Below are positions 18,159 to 27,791 of a DNA stretch of 64,000 nucleotides, one piece after another. The position numbers were made by a program, and so were the translations under genes. Position 1 is the stretch's first letter, and each line of letters begins with the position of its first letter. The stretch comes from Flexilinea sp. Its GTDB lineage: Bacteria > Chloroflexota > Anaerolineae > Anaerolineales > Anaerolineaceae. Location of the stretch: the NCBI GenBank assembly GCA_026645735.1, contig JAPKMT010000004.1, positions 1 to 64,000 of the forward strand, read 5' to 3'. The notes under the pieces are model-generated. The model saw only the letters and a program-made list of their open reading frames with translations, did no database searches and had not been told where the DNA came from.

Positions 18159-18462
18159 TGCCTTCAATTTTTACAGGGAAAGTAGTAATCTGATTCACCT
18201 TCACTTTTATGAAAAGTAATTTTCCCTGTTCCACGACTTCGCCTGTCTTTAGATTGAATCCGGACCCATGTTTGGGGCAGAATACAGCGTCTCCCTCAAT
18301 TTTCCCATCATAGAGCGATCCACCCATGTGCGGGCAACGATTACTGACAGCATAATAAACATCTTTTTTTCGTACCAGGAGAATTTCTATCCCATTGACT
18401 TCTACTTTCTTCTTTGCCACTGCAGTGAATTCCTGGATTTCTGCAACTTTCACAAAATTCAT
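18124..18462 (-). CDS. Rieske-type [2Fe-2S] ferredoxin-like protein
   Basis: A 112-residue soluble Rieske protein similar to ferredoxin components of ring-hydroxylating dioxygenases and NirD-like proteins. The cluster ligands are complete: CPH at residues 43-45 and CPKH at 62-65, so C43, H45, C62 and H65 bind 2Fe-2S. The start is the ATG at 18462 directly behind GGAGGTCCT; the longer upstream frame is not needed. It probably carries electrons to an oxidoreductase not encoded here. Overlap with the MFS gene links the two, but no partner oxygenase is visible. Confidence 0.9.
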   Translation of the reverse strand: MNFVKVAEIQEFTAVAKKKVEVNGIEILLVRKKDVYYAVSNRCPHMGGSLYDGKIEGDAVFCPKHGSGFNLKTGEVVEQGKLLFIKVKVNQITTFPVKIEGNEIFIGIESKK

Positions 18463-18598
18463 AGGACCTCCAAATAAATAATAAACAAATACCGAACGAA
18501 ATAATTTCCTTCTGAACAAAAATTGGGAAACACATCACGTTTTTGCTGACAAGACTCTTCAATTATCAATATTGTTTATTCTGAAACAATTTATGTCA

Positions 18599-19681
18599 TT
18601 AGTCTGGATATTCCATCCAGATTTGATTAAACGTACTTTCTAAATTTGTAAATAATGATACCAGTTCTGGATCAAAATTGATCCCGGAGCTTTCAACAAT
18701 ACTCTCGCAGGTAATTTGATGCGGGATCGGATTTTTATAAACGCGTTTCGATCGCATGGCATCATAAACATCTGCTATCGCCATAATTCTTGCACTGAGA
18801 GGGATCTGATCGCCCTCCAATCCATCCGGGTATCCTTGACCATTCCATTTTTCATGATGGGATCTGGATATTTCAATACCCATCTTCAGGAACTCATTAT
18901 TCGGGAAACGATCCTGAACTTCTTTCAGCGTTTGGGCACCAATCAGAGCATGATGTTTCATAATTTCAAATTCTTCCGGCATTAATCTGCCGGGTTTCAG
19001 AAGAATGCTGTCGACGATGCCTACTTTTCCGATATCATGCAGCGGACTGGCCTCAAAAATTCGCATGCTGAAATTTTCATCCACAAAAAATGGATATACC
19101 TCTGAAACATGCAATTCATCAGCCAATGTTTTACACAAGATTCTGATCCGTTCCAAATGCCTGCCCGTATCCGTATCACGGATTTCTGCCAATTTTGCCA
19201 GTCCAAAGATCATACCCATCTGAGATTCTGAGATTTCCATGACTTGCCGCTGTACTTGCTGTTCCAGATCGTTCTGCAATCGACTAAGTTTTAAATGTGT
19301 CTCAATTCTTGCTCTGACTTCTTCAAATTGAAAGGGCTTGGTAATATAATCCACACCGCCAGCTTCAAATGCTTTAATTTTTTCCGAGGTTTCTGTTAAA
19401 GCACTGATAAATAAGATCGGAATATCCTTTAACATTGTGTCACTTTTTATCTGGGAGCAGACTTCAAAGCCGTTCATTTCGGGCATCATAATATCCAGCA
19501 GAATCAGGTCCGGTTTTGACAGTTTCGCTGCCTGGATTGCTAATCTCCCATTGGGGACCGGCCGGACTGTAAATCCACAATCTTTCAACATCCGGCTTAA
19601 CAAGGTCAGATTTTCAATAGTGTCGTCCACTACTAAAATATTTGTTTTCTCCGAGATTAAAGGTTTTCCACGATTTTCCAT
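18599..19681 (-). CDS. Response regulator with REC and HD-GYP domains
   Basis: A 360-residue two-domain regulator. The N-terminal REC domain has the acidic pair D19-D20, phospho-acceptor D63 in LILLDIMMP and the TKPF lysine. A short coiled region (RLQNDLEQQVQRQVMEI) leads to an HD-GYP domain with HDIGKVGI, HHEKWNGQGYPDGL and MAIADVYDAM, predicted to hydrolyse cyclic-di-GMP. All key HD and GYP residues are present, so activity is expected. No histidine kinase is adjacent. It is read alone behind AGGCGG, with a palindromic element in its upstream region. RpfG-type proteins are the nearest familiar relatives. Confidence 0.93.
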   Translation of the reverse strand: MENRGKPLISEKTNILVVDDTIENLTLLSRMLKDCGFTVRPVPNGRLAIQAAKLSKPDLILLDIMMPEMNGFEVCSQIKSDTMLKDIPILFISALTETSEKIKAFEAGGVDYITKPFQFEEVRARIETHLKLSRLQNDLEQQVQRQVMEISESQMGMIFGLAKLAEIRDTDTGRHLERIRILCKTLADELHVSEVYPFFVDENFSMRIFEASPLHDIGKVGIVDSILLKPGRLMPEEFEIMKHHALIGAQTLKEVQDRFPNNEFLKMGIEISRSHHEKWNGQGYPDGLEGDQIPLSARIMAIADVYDAMRSKRVYKNPIPHQITCESIVESSGINFDPELVSLFTNLESTFNQIWMEYPD

Positions 19682-19846
19682 ATACCGCCTTTGAAAAAAT
19701 GTGAAAGGAGTCGAATTTTTCGCAACCTTGCTGCTTTTGTTTGTCCCGGAAAAGCAAAACGATCTGGAAAATTGCGAAATACACGTTCCAACATCAATCT
19801 CAATGTCACTGATCTTTTAATTATAGCGATTAATAAACCGGATAAT

Positions 19847-19950
19847 CAGTAATTCGAAATATGAAAAGAATTCATTGCTGTTCTTATGGTTTTGTGCGAA
19901 GCGCAAAAACACATCAACAACAATAATTTTCTCCTAATTTCGAATCGCAG
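19847..19950. repeat. Palindromic intergenic element, copy 5 (hybrid arms)
   Basis: Left end CAGTAATTCGAAATATG, right end ATTTCGAATCGCAG. The left arm is stem type B (TTCTTATGGTTTTGTGC), the loop is GAA, and the right arm is close to type A (GCGCAAAAACACATCAAC). The arms therefore no longer pair well. It lies between the divergent HD-GYP and RNB genes. Confidence 0.85.
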
Positions 19951-20101
19951 AGGTCGTTGATTAAGATCAAGCTTTTAAGGAGTTGATGATAAGATTAAAA
20001 ACAAAACAGAATTTCACTTCAAAACTGAAGGTCAGCAGTGATCACAATCACGTTCAGATTTTTTTTAAAAATGAATGGCTAGATTAAGGAAGAGAGGATA
20101 T

Positions 20102-21598
20102 ATGGAAAACTTGGAACAACAGAATCAGGATCATAAAACAATCCTGCAAAATATCGCACAACGCGTCTTAATCGATCGTGGACTGTATCCGGAGTTTACG
20201 CAAGAAGTTATTACTGAAACAAATCGCATAAATTTTCCAGAAAAATTCGATCACAATCCATTCATACAGGACCTGCGAGAGCTTCTCTGGGCATCGATTG
20301 ACAATGATGATTCTTTAGATTTGGATCAATTAACGGTTGCAGAACCTTTGGCGGATGGATTCGTTCGCATTCGGGTAGCTGTGGCAGATGTTGATTCTTT
20401 AATAAAACGCGGTTCAGCAATTGACAAATTTGCCAGCCACAATACAACCTCCATTTATACTGCCGCCAAGGTTTTCCCAATGCTTCCGGAGAAATTCTCC
20501 ACAAATCTGACATCTTTGAATCTTCATGAAGACCGTCTGGCTATGGTTACGGATATGGTTTATGACAAAAATGGATTATTAAAAGAAGGGAAGATTTATC
20601 GGGCAGTCGTCCGTAATCAGGCAAAATTGGCGTACAACAGTGTTGCCGCCTGGTTGGATGGAAAAGCCAGCGAACCGGTAGCGATTGCTTTGGTACCTGG
20701 TCTTGCAGAGAACATTCGTATACAAAACAGGATTGCAGAAAAATTGGAAAAAAATCGTGATCACAGAGGAGCGCTAAATCTGGATACGATTGAGGCCAGG
20801 CCGGTCTTTGAAGGAAATCAAATTGTTGACCTTCAAATTGAACAAACAAATTGTGCCAAAAAGATAATCGAAAATTTTATGATTTGCGCGAACAGCGTTT
20901 GTGCCCGTTATTTGGAAGATCTGAAAATTCCGGACATTCGCCGGGTTGTCCGTAAACCAAGAAAATGGGATCGAATTGTTGAATTTGTAAAAGAATATAA
21001 TTTTCAGTTGCCGAATTCCCCTGATTCCAGGAAATTAAATGAATTTCTGATGAAACAGCAGGAAGCAGATCCCCTGCGCTTTCCTGATGTATCGCTGACA
21101 ATCATCAAGCTTTTAGGTTCCGGAGAATATGTTGCTCAAAAGCCGGGATTGGAAGCGCCTGGTCATTTCGGTCTCGCTATAAAAGACTATACGCATTCCA
21201 CAGCTCCAAACAGACGCTATCCTGATTTGATCACACAGCGATTGCTAAAAGCTGCAATCGAAAATCAACAAATCCCCTATTCTTATGAGGAATTAAAAAC
21301 ATTGGCAATGCATATGACGGAACAGGAAGACATTGCGACCAAAGCAGAAAGGCAGGTTGAAAAATCAGCTGCTGCGTTGTTGTTAAAATCAAAAATCGGG
21401 AGTCAATTTGATGCGCTGGTGACAGGTGCAGCACAGAAAGGGACCTGGGTTCGTCTGATCGACCTCCCGGTGGAAGGAAAACTGATCCGGGGATTTTCAG
21501 GATTGAAAGTAGGATACCGAATTCAAGTGGAGTTGGTTAGTGTGAATGTCGATCTGGGGTATATCGATTTCACGAAAGCTAAACCCTTCAAAAAATGA
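20102..21598 (+). CDS. RNB-domain exoribonuclease (RNase II/R family), short form
   Basis: A 498-residue 3'-5' exoribonuclease-like protein. The RNB catalytic entry is NDDSLDLDQL, supplying acidic metal ligands in the DLDQ form seen in some shorter RNase II-type proteins rather than the usual DDA. The nucleophile-proximal RNA-clamp motif is HSTAPNRRYPDLITQRLLKA. It lacks the two N-terminal cold-shock domains of enterobacterial RNase R and ends in an S1-like tail (GTWVRLIDLPVEGKL ... YIDFTKAK). The ATG at 20102 sits behind AGAGAGG; an upstream in-frame ATG at 20075 has no such signal. The GATase-like gene follows 13 bp later. Confidence 0.88.
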   Translation: MENLEQQNQDHKTILQNIAQRVLIDRGLYPEFTQEVITETNRINFPEKFDHNPFIQDLRELLWASIDNDDSLDLDQLTVAEPLADGFVRIRVAVADVDSLIKRGSAIDKFASHNTTSIYTAAKVFPMLPEKFSTNLTSLNLHEDRLAMVTDMVYDKNGLLKEGKIYRAVVRNQAKLAYNSVAAWLDGKASEPVAIALVPGLAENIRIQNRIAEKLEKNRDHRGALNLDTIEARPVFEGNQIVDLQIEQTNCAKKIIENFMICANSVCARYLEDLKIPDIRRVVRKPRKWDRIVEFVKEYNFQLPNSPDSRKLNEFLMKQQEADPLRFPDVSLTIIKLLGSGEYVAQKPGLEAPGHFGLAIKDYTHSTAPNRRYPDLITQRLLKAAIENQQIPYSYEELKTLAMHMTEQEDIATKAERQVEKSAAALLLKSKIGSQFDALVTGAAQKGTWVRLIDLPVEGKLIRGFSGLKVGYRIQVELVSVNVDLGYIDFTKAKPFKK

Positions 21599-21611
21599 TA
21601 CGGGAGAATGA

Positions 21612-22361
21612 ATGAAAAAGGTACTTTTCGTTGGCGAGACATGTTCCATCAGCCAGACTTATACCAAAGGATACGATCATGTTACCATTTCACGATATGC
21701 TGAAGCAGGCAGATCCATGGTTGATGCCTTAAGAAATAACGGCGTTGATATTGAATTGTTCCCGATCCATCTGGCTCACAGTAATTTTTTGGATACACTC
21801 GAAGCAATGAATCAATACAGCGTTATCATTTTCAGCGATATCGGCAGCAATACATTCCTCGTTCCTCCGCAGACGCATTCCAATGCAGTGCGCATGCCGA
21901 ACCGATTAAAACTGATTCAGGAATATGTATCACTGGGTGGCGGATTTCTGATGTGCGGCGGCTATCTCAGCTTCACCGGTTATGAAGGGAAAGCCCGTTA
22001 TGGGATGACTCCTATTGCAGATATTTTACCTGTTGAAATGCTTCCTTATGATGACCGTGTTGAGTGTCCGGAAGGAATATTTCCTCACGTTTTGCTGCCA
22101 GATCATCCGATTCTGAAAGGTATCGATTCCAATTGGCCGGATTTTTTGGGATATAACAAATTAAAAGCGAAAGCGCATGCATCCACGATTCTAGGATTCG
22201 AGAATCAGGATGTTTTATTGGCTGTCCAGGATTATCAAAAAGGAAGAACAGCAGCTTTTTCCAGTGATACACTGCCACATTGGGCAGTGCCGGAATTTAT
22301 CAACTGGAAATCCTATGCGCCATTTTTTACGAATATTCTTCATTGGCTTTCAAAAGACTGA
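21612..22361 (+). CDS. GATase1-like (class I glutamine amidotransferase fold) protein
   Basis: A 249-residue protein of the putative glutamine-amidotransferase-like family (ThuA/DUF1355-like flavodoxin fold). The fold is suggested by KKVLFVGETC at the start, GGGFLMCGGYLSFTGYEGKARY in the nucleophile-elbow region with a cysteine (MCGGY), and a final strand with GRTAAFSSDTLPHWAV. A canonical catalytic triad is not obvious, so I claim no amidotransferase activity. No signal peptide or membrane segment. Spacing of 13 bp from the RNB gene suggests co-transcription. Confidence 0.7.
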   Translation: MKKVLFVGETCSISQTYTKGYDHVTISRYAEAGRSMVDALRNNGVDIELFPIHLAHSNFLDTLEAMNQYSVIIFSDIGSNTFLVPPQTHSNAVRMPNRLKLIQEYVSLGGGFLMCGGYLSFTGYEGKARYGMTPIADILPVEMLPYDDRVECPEGIFPHVLLPDHPILKGIDSNWPDFLGYNKLKAKAHASTILGFENQDVLLAVQDYQKGRTAAFSSDTLPHWAVPEFINWKSYAPFFTNILHWLSKD

Positions 22362-22496
22362 TGCAATCCAACAATTCTGTTTCGCTGTGACTTTTCAGTA
22401 AGATGGTTCTACTGTTCTTGTCCAGCAAAATAGAATTGTTTTTATATTGTGTTGTACAATTGCTGAAATTTATTCATAAAAGAAAAATGGACCACT

Positions 22497-23663
22497 ATGA
22501 CCGAAATCGAAAACAAAGACAACACCCAGAAAATCCTCACTTTAAGTGCCAGTCACATGGTGAATGACACATTTCAAGCAATTATTCCAACGTTAGCGCC
22601 ATATTTTGTCGAAAAGTTTGCCATTTCAACAACATTAATCGGAATGGGATCCGTTGCGCAACAATTGCCTTCGATTCTGCAGATTGTAATCGGAAGAATT
22701 GCGGACAGAAAAAACCTGAAATACTGGATGATCTTGGCTCCATTAGTCACTTCAATCGTTTTGAGTTGTCTGTCGATTGCACCAAATTATGGTTTTGTCA
22801 TTCTGATGATTTTCATCAGTGGAATCAGTTCAGCCATTTTTCATTCCATTGCACCGGTCTGCTGCGGAAAACAGGGCAGCAATCACCTTGGCAGATCTAT
22901 GAGTATTTTTATGGTTGGCGGTGAAATTGGACGCGTTCTCGGTCCATTAATGGTTATTGCCGCGCTCAGTTTCCTGACGATGGAACAGCTGCCATGGCTG
23001 ATGGTGATCGGATTTGCTGCCACGGCTGTCTTTTATTTTATGCTGCGGGATATTCCATTTGTACCGACTGAATTGGAAGCAGGAAATCGCCATATTGAAA
23101 TAAAAGATGCAATACGTAAAATCGCTCCGGTCATGCTGATTATCTGCGGAATTCTTTTCACAAGAAACTTCCTGATTACCGGCATGTCCTCATATTTGAC
23201 ACTTTTTCAAACACAAAGAGGGATCAATCTTTCACTGGCGAGCGTATCGTTATCGTTGATGCAAATCGCAGGTGCTCTGGGAGCATTGTTGGGCGGAACA
23301 TTGAGTGACTTTATTGGCCGGCGAAAGATGCTTCTATTTGGGTACCTGCTCACACCGATTGCGACTGTCTTATTTGTCAAATCACCGATTGGACTCAGTT
23401 TTCTCTTTCTGATGATTCTCGGTTTTACGAATATCTCCATGTACCCGATTCTAATGATCATTGTCCAAGAGCAGTTCCCGGAATTCAGAGCATTTGCGCT
23501 TGGAATCTTTCAAACTGCAAATTTTATCTTTTATTCAATTGATGTGACGATTATGGGAAGAGTCAGCAATCAATATGGAATTTCTACGGCATATCTCATG
23601 GGCGCAGTGATTATGCTGCTGGGTACTCCACTATTGCTTCTGGTCCCGAAGAATAAACCATAA
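22497..23663 (+). CDS. MFS transporter, fosmidomycin-resistance (Fsr)-like
   Basis: A 388-residue twelve-helix transporter. The opening LTLSASHMVNDTFQAIIPTL, IGRIADRKNLKYW at the helix 2-3 loop, a GEIGRVLGPL helix and the mirrored GGTLSDFIGRRKMLL resemble the Fsr branch of the MFS, which exports fosmidomycin and related small acids by proton antiport. The substrate here is unknown. It is transcribed alone, 135 bp after the GATase-like gene, with a weak ribosome binding site. Confidence 0.85.
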   Translation: MTEIENKDNTQKILTLSASHMVNDTFQAIIPTLAPYFVEKFAISTTLIGMGSVAQQLPSILQIVIGRIADRKNLKYWMILAPLVTSIVLSCLSIAPNYGFVILMIFISGISSAIFHSIAPVCCGKQGSNHLGRSMSIFMVGGEIGRVLGPLMVIAALSFLTMEQLPWLMVIGFAATAVFYFMLRDIPFVPTELEAGNRHIEIKDAIRKIAPVMLIICGILFTRNFLITGMSSYLTLFQTQRGINLSLASVSLSLMQIAGALGALLGGTLSDFIGRRKMLLFGYLLTPIATVLFVKSPIGLSFLFLMILGFTNISMYPILMIIVQEQFPEFRAFALGIFQTANFIFYSIDVTIMGRVSNQYGISTAYLMGAVIMLLGTPLLLLVPKNKP

Positions 23664-23728
23664 ATGGCTTCTGCTGAAACTGAACAACAGGTTAATGATT
23701 CTGTCGCATTACCCGGAAAATATTTTGA

Positions 23729-24697
23729 TCACTGCCAGAGTCTGGAAAGCATTTTCATTCTTTCAATATTTTGAAAAGTAGCCCCTCCTTCGTGATGGTT
23801 GTATGGCCAGACCTCAATTTGTTTTTCACCAGCGTAATGATTAAAGGCGGCAAAGACAGTGGAAGGTGGACAAATCTCGTCCATCAGACCAGTAGAAAAC
23901 AAAGCCGGGGCATTTGCTCGAACTGCAAAATTCAGCCCGTCAAAATAAGATAATGTTTGAAATACAATTTCGACTTTATCCCGATGATTCCGGCAGAACT
24001 GAACGATTTCGTTATATGGATCCGCATCTGTAATTTCCGTTGCTCTCCGATAATGACACAGGAAAGGTACATCAGCCAGGACAGCTGATAGATCCGGAAT
24101 CAATCCCGAAACAGCCAAAGACAGACCGCCACCCTGAGATGAGCCCAGGACTGCGACGCTGTTTGCGTTAACGAATGGATTGGAACGGGCTGCTTCCACT
24201 GCCCTGACGGCATCGGTAATCAGTCTGCGATAATAATAAGTCTCAGGGCGCAGGATGCCGCGCGTCATGAAACCGGGAAATTGTGGGTTGGATCCTTCCG
24301 GTTCGAGATCCGGGGTGTCACCAATCTGCCAGGCGCTTCCCTGCCCACGCGTATCCATCACAAAATGAGCATAACCGGCATTGCTCCATAACAGCCAATC
24401 CAATGGATTGCCTCTTCCGCCACCGTATCCAATATATTCAACGACACAGGGTAGCTGTGCATTTCGTTCATGCGGGATTAATAACCATCCTTTAATCGGC
24501 TGACCGTTATAACCATTAAAAGTGACATCATAAGCATCCACCAGTTTTAGACCGCACGCGAACGGGACAAAACGTGCATCCAGATCGTACTTTCTGGTTT
24601 CCGTAAGTGTGTCTGCCCAAAATTTATCAAAATCAGCAGGCTCTGTTCGAGAGGGTAAATATGTTTTTAACGCGTCAAGTGATAGATCAAATTGCAT
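23729..24697 (-). CDS. CE7 acetyl xylan esterase / cephalosporin-C deacetylase
   Basis: A 322-residue alpha/beta-hydrolase of carbohydrate-esterase family 7, which deacetylates acetylated xylo-oligosaccharides and related substrates in the cytoplasm. All signatures are visible: RGQG at 117-120, nucleophile S187 in GSSQGG, aspartate D273 in [10 protein letters not shown] and catalytic H302 in NHHEGG. Length matches the family, and there is no signal peptide, so it acts on imported oligosaccharides. It suggests a plant-polysaccharide diet for the organism (inference). The neighbours are unrelated and it is read alone. Confidence 0.95.
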   Translation of the reverse strand: MQFDLSLDALKTYLPSRTEPADFDKFWADTLTETRKYDLDARFVPFACGLKLVDAYDVTFNGYNGQPIKGWLLIPHERNAQLPCVVEYIGYGGGRGNPLDWLLWSNAGYAHFVMDTRGQGSAWQIGDTPDLEPEGSNPQFPGFMTRGILRPETYYYRRLITDAVRAVEAARSNPFVNANSVAVLGSSQGGGLSLAVSGLIPDLSAVLADVPFLCHYRRATEITDADPYNEIVQFCRNHRDKVEIVFQTLSYFDGLNFAVRANAPALFSTGLMDEICPPSTVFAAFNHYAGEKQIEVWPYNHHEGGATFQNIERMKMLSRLWQ

Positions 24698-24790
24698 AAG
24701 AGCGACCTTTCTTGCATATTTTTATTTGTATTCAAAAGAAAGTAATTGATATCGTTATCGATCCTTTTCGCAGGGTAGTCCCCATTACAA

Positions 24791-25117
24791 TTATTCAGAG
24801 GTATGACCAAACATTTTTTCCCGTTGTGCTTCTGCAGTTTTCTGTACAGACAGATCCGAATCCTCCTGTAAGACTTCCTGTAAAAAATCTAAATCGCTTA
24901 TATGGCGGATTGCGCATCTCCGTACGCTGGAATTTGGATCTTCTTTTGCTGCTTTTTTCCATATTGCAGGATCATCCAATTGAAAAAGCGCCTCCTGCCT
25001 GACTTCAGATAAACGTCCAAACAGTGCAAGATGTCGCAACAGTGCTTTATCAGTGATTTTTCGCACAGCACGACTCGCCGCGATCGGATCGCTACTCATC
25101 CATTCTTCATAGAACAT
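24791..25117 (-). CDS. Small HEAT/LRV-like alpha-solenoid repeat protein
   Basis: A 108-residue soluble protein made of short helical repeats with the pattern LRHLALFGRLSEVRQEALFQL, IWKKAAKEDPNSSVRRCAI and FLQEVLQEDSDLSVQKTA. The recurring D-x-x-VR-x-x-A spacing is typical of HEAT or leucine-rich-variant repeats used for protein binding. The ATG at 25117 follows GAGG by 5 bp and is preferred to the longer frame reaching 25234. No enzymatic motif. Its partner is unknown. Confidence 0.7.
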   Translation of the reverse strand: MFYEEWMSSDPIAASRAVRKITDKALLRHLALFGRLSEVRQEALFQLDDPAIWKKAAKEDPNSSVRRCAIRHISDLDFLQEVLQEDSDLSVQKTAEAQREKMFGHTSE

Positions 25118-25605
25118 GGATACCTCACAAAAATAAATTGAATCTGATAACCAGGCTGTAATTGGTTTGATTCTATTTTGCTGCGAATTTGCCGCAATCA
25201 GCGAAAAAAGTATGAGAGAACCAGCTTTATCCAAAAATTATAGCATGGCTCAAATGATGACCATCTATTTAAAATAGGAGAAGGATTATTTGCTGTTGTT
25301 TAAGGTTTTATAAATGCAAAATTACTACAAAGACTAACGATTCTCCGTTTATTTCTACTCGCATTTACAGGCTCATTCAGTCACTATTTATGATATTCAT
25401 TATAATCATTTGCAAGGTAAAAAATGATACTACAGGGAATTCGCTGTTTCGTGGACAAGATCTAAAGAACATCAATTTTTCTACATCTCACTTTCCAAAA
25501 ACAGCTTCATATCCATGTATAATGAGACAAAATAACGAGGGAAACAATTCCATACCCGAATCCACAGCAAAATTGCTGATTCAATTACATAAGGGAATCA
25601 TTGAC
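25118..25605. other. Intergenic region without a convincing gene
   Basis: I see no supported gene here; the open frame running into the leader peptide lacks an initiation signal. Around 25266-25295, GGAGAAGGATTATTTGCTG resembles the left arm of the palindromic element and may be a relic. Confidence 0.4.
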
Positions 25606-25848
25606 ATGACAGATCAAATTGATAATTTTCTAAATGAATTTGAAAAAAGCGCAGCATTGAAACAAAGATATCTTCAATGCAAGACTGAAAACGAAAAAGC
25701 ATTACTTCTTCAGGAAGCCGGATTTGTTTTCAGGTCAGTGCAGATTCATCAGATAGATGACAGCCTTCTGGATAAACCATTATCAGATGATCATCTGGAA
25801 CAAGTTTCAGGTGGAATGATCGAATTGGATACAGGCGAGGTTTATTAA
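25606..25848 (+). CDS. Nif11-like double-glycine leader peptide (orphan RiPP precursor candidate)
   Basis: An 80-residue peptide. The helical leader (TDQIDNFLNEFEKSAALKQR ... NEKALLLQEAGF) and the end LSDDHLEQVSGG match the Nif11-like leader family, whose members are cut after GG by peptidase-containing ABC transporters. What follows is only MIELDTGEVY, ten residues without Cys, Ser or Trp, so the usual modified core is missing or minimal. AAGGG lies about 10 bp before the ATG at 25606. No modification enzyme or peptide transporter is nearby; the next plus-strand gene is a secreted subtilisin. It may be a precursor with a short core or a domesticated leader. Confidence 0.7.
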   Translation: MTDQIDNFLNEFEKSAALKQRYLQCKTENEKALLLQEAGFVFRSVQIHQIDDSLLDKPLSDDHLEQVSGGMIELDTGEVY

Positions 25849-25895
25849 AATTTTACTTACTTTTTTTACATACATCATTCCATCGAAACTACCAT

Positions 25896-26015
25896 CCGCG
25901 ATTCCAAATATGGATTTACTTTTCGAATAGAGAAAGAAGATTTGTTGTTCTTATGGTTTTGCGCGAAGCGTAAAACCATAAGAACAACAAAGAATTCTTT
26001 TCATATTTCGAGTTA
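25896..26015. repeat. Palindromic intergenic element, copy 6 (type B stem)
   Basis: A 24-bp stem: left arm 25941-25964, loop GAA 25965-25967, right arm 25968-25991. It pairs throughout except for one G.T next to GCG. The stem is type B (GTTCTTATGGTTTTGCGC). Ends CCGCGATTCCAAATATGG and CATATTTCGAGTTAC. It lies between the Nif11-like gene and the subtilisin gene. Confidence 0.9.
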
Positions 26016-26195
26016 CTATACTACCATTCAAATCATTTTCGGGCTCTTTTACAATGAAAGGGCCTTTTGTTTTAATATTCCCAGTGATGAAGATGTATCC
26101 GCTTTTCAAAGAAATGGCATAAAAGTTGCATTTTTTACTCACAGAAACAAAACTTTTCGATTTAAATAATCTCACTTTCTGATAAAGGAATTCCC

Positions 26196-27779
26196 ATGAA
26201 TAAAAAGAAATGCGAATATTTTGCGTGGTTTGTCGTACTGATAATCACTGCCATGGCTTTGGTCCCTGTGTCAGCAGATAACACAGAAGAACTTTTCACG
26301 AATATATCTGTACCATTGACAAGCCAACAATACGCAGCATATGAAGTCTCATTAGACACTCAGAACTCACAACTTTCCCCGATAGACATTAATGCCTTTC
26401 AAAAACTTAGTGAAACCGACTTGGAGAAAATTGACGACCAGGATTTGCTGAATTTCGTGCAAACCATCCGACAGCAAGCATCCGCCGCTCAAAAAGGTCC
26501 AATTGCGCCAGCGAAAGTTTTTAAAGTTCTTTTTAAATATGATTCTGATGAAAGAGAATTAATTCAGGCATTGGCAGCCTCACTCGGTATCGCAGATATA
26601 TATTTTTACAAATACACCAATATGTTTTCGGTCGTTGCTGACGCAAACCAACTGGTAAAACTTCTTCAGAATAATCAAAACATCATCCGAATTCAAACCG
26701 ATAAGCTCAGTACTCCGGAAGCCTTAACCTTGGGAGCAGCAACGGAAGCAATCACCCATGTCAGTATGATGCATCAAGCCGGCTATGACGGCGCTGATGC
26801 CTATGTCGCCATCCTTGATACAGGCCTTGACGCTTCCAATCTGGAATTCGGCGGAAGAGTGACCCATGAACATTGCTGGTCCTCACCGGCAAATCTTTTG
26901 CCGGATCTTCTATCGATAGCAAGTTGTACCGATTCAACCAGGACAATGCAATTAACGGAATCAGAATCCGCCTATCCGTATTGGGGTGAATTATCAAGTT
27001 CATGGTGGCACGGTTCCCATGTTGCCGGAATCGCCGCAGGCAATGGCGGCATCGCTCCAAAAGCAAATATTATTGCGCTCCAAGTTTTTTCTAATTTCAC
27101 TGTTGTTTATGGGGAACAAACAAACCTTGCGCTTTCCTGGGACAGCGACCAGATGAAAGCACTTGAATATCTTATCGATCTACGCCAGTCCGGTTTGAAT
27201 ATTGTCGCTTTTAACATGAGCCTGGGAGGAGGAAGCTGCAGCGGATATTGTGAAGATGATCCAAGAAAGCCATTATTTGACCTTTTGGCAGAGCTTGGAA
27301 CCATCCCGGTTGTTGCAGCAGGAAATAGTTATTACGATGGATTCATCAACTATCCGGCTTGTATTCCCAGCGCCTTTTCAATTGGTGCGTTAAATTTCGT
27401 TAATAACAAACCTGAAATAGCGAGCTTCTCCAATCATGCGCTGGCAGTGGATTTGCTGGCGCCCGGGGTTAATATCTTGTCCACCATTTTAGATGGCTCA
27501 TACGCATATGGCTCAGGGACTTCTATGGCAACTCCGATGGTAACCGGTGCAATCGCTTTGATAGCCGGTAAAATACCGGAGACAACCGGAGCAAGCGTGC
27601 AATCATTCCTGCAAAAAGTTTCGACCCAAAGTGCGACACGGGATCAATATACTCGAAAAATTCTTGATTTTTCAAAAATACCAAAAATCTTAGAGGCATT
27701 GAAACAGCCCTGGTGGACAGTCGGAGATACAAATCAATCGAATCAACCGGTCTACAACTTTGAAGGAACCGTTTGGTAA
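26196..27779 (+). CDS. Secreted subtilisin-like serine protease (S8)
   Basis: A 527-residue exported protease. A signal peptide (AWFVVLIITAMALVPVSA) is followed by a propeptide-like region of about 150 residues (VFKVLFKYDSDERELIQALA). The S8 catalytic domain contains D208 in AILDTGLD, H272 in HGSHVAGIAAG, the oxyanion N377 in AAGN and S443 in SGTSMATPMVTG. All four residues are present, so it should be active after propeptide removal. There is no C-terminal anchor. AAAGGA precedes the ATG. It follows the Nif11-like peptide by about 350 bp with a palindromic element between. It could be a nutritional or processing protease. Confidence 0.93.
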   Translation: MNKKKCEYFAWFVVLIITAMALVPVSADNTEELFTNISVPLTSQQYAAYEVSLDTQNSQLSPIDINAFQKLSETDLEKIDDQDLLNFVQTIRQQASAAQKGPIAPAKVFKVLFKYDSDERELIQALAASLGIADIYFYKYTNMFSVVADANQLVKLLQNNQNIIRIQTDKLSTPEALTLGAATEAITHVSMMHQAGYDGADAYVAILDTGLDASNLEFGGRVTHEHCWSSPANLLPDLLSIASCTDSTRTMQLTESESAYPYWGELSSSWWHGSHVAGIAAGNGGIAPKANIIALQVFSNFTVVYGEQTNLALSWDSDQMKALEYLIDLRQSGLNIVAFNMSLGGGSCSGYCEDDPRKPLFDLLAELGTIPVVAAGNSYYDGFINYPACIPSAFSIGALNFVNNKPEIASFSNHALAVDLLAPGVNILSTILDGSYAYGSGTSMATPMVTGAIALIAGKIPETTGASVQSFLQKVSTQSATRDQYTRKILDFSKIPKILEALKQPWWTVGDTNQSNQPVYNFEGTVW

Positions 27780-27791
27780 AAAGAGATTGAA

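Noticed and set aside
25390-25605. Longer N-terminus for the Nif11-like peptide
   Set aside because: The extra 72 residues have no ribosome binding site and do not resemble a leader; the ATG at 25606 gives a normal Nif11-like length.
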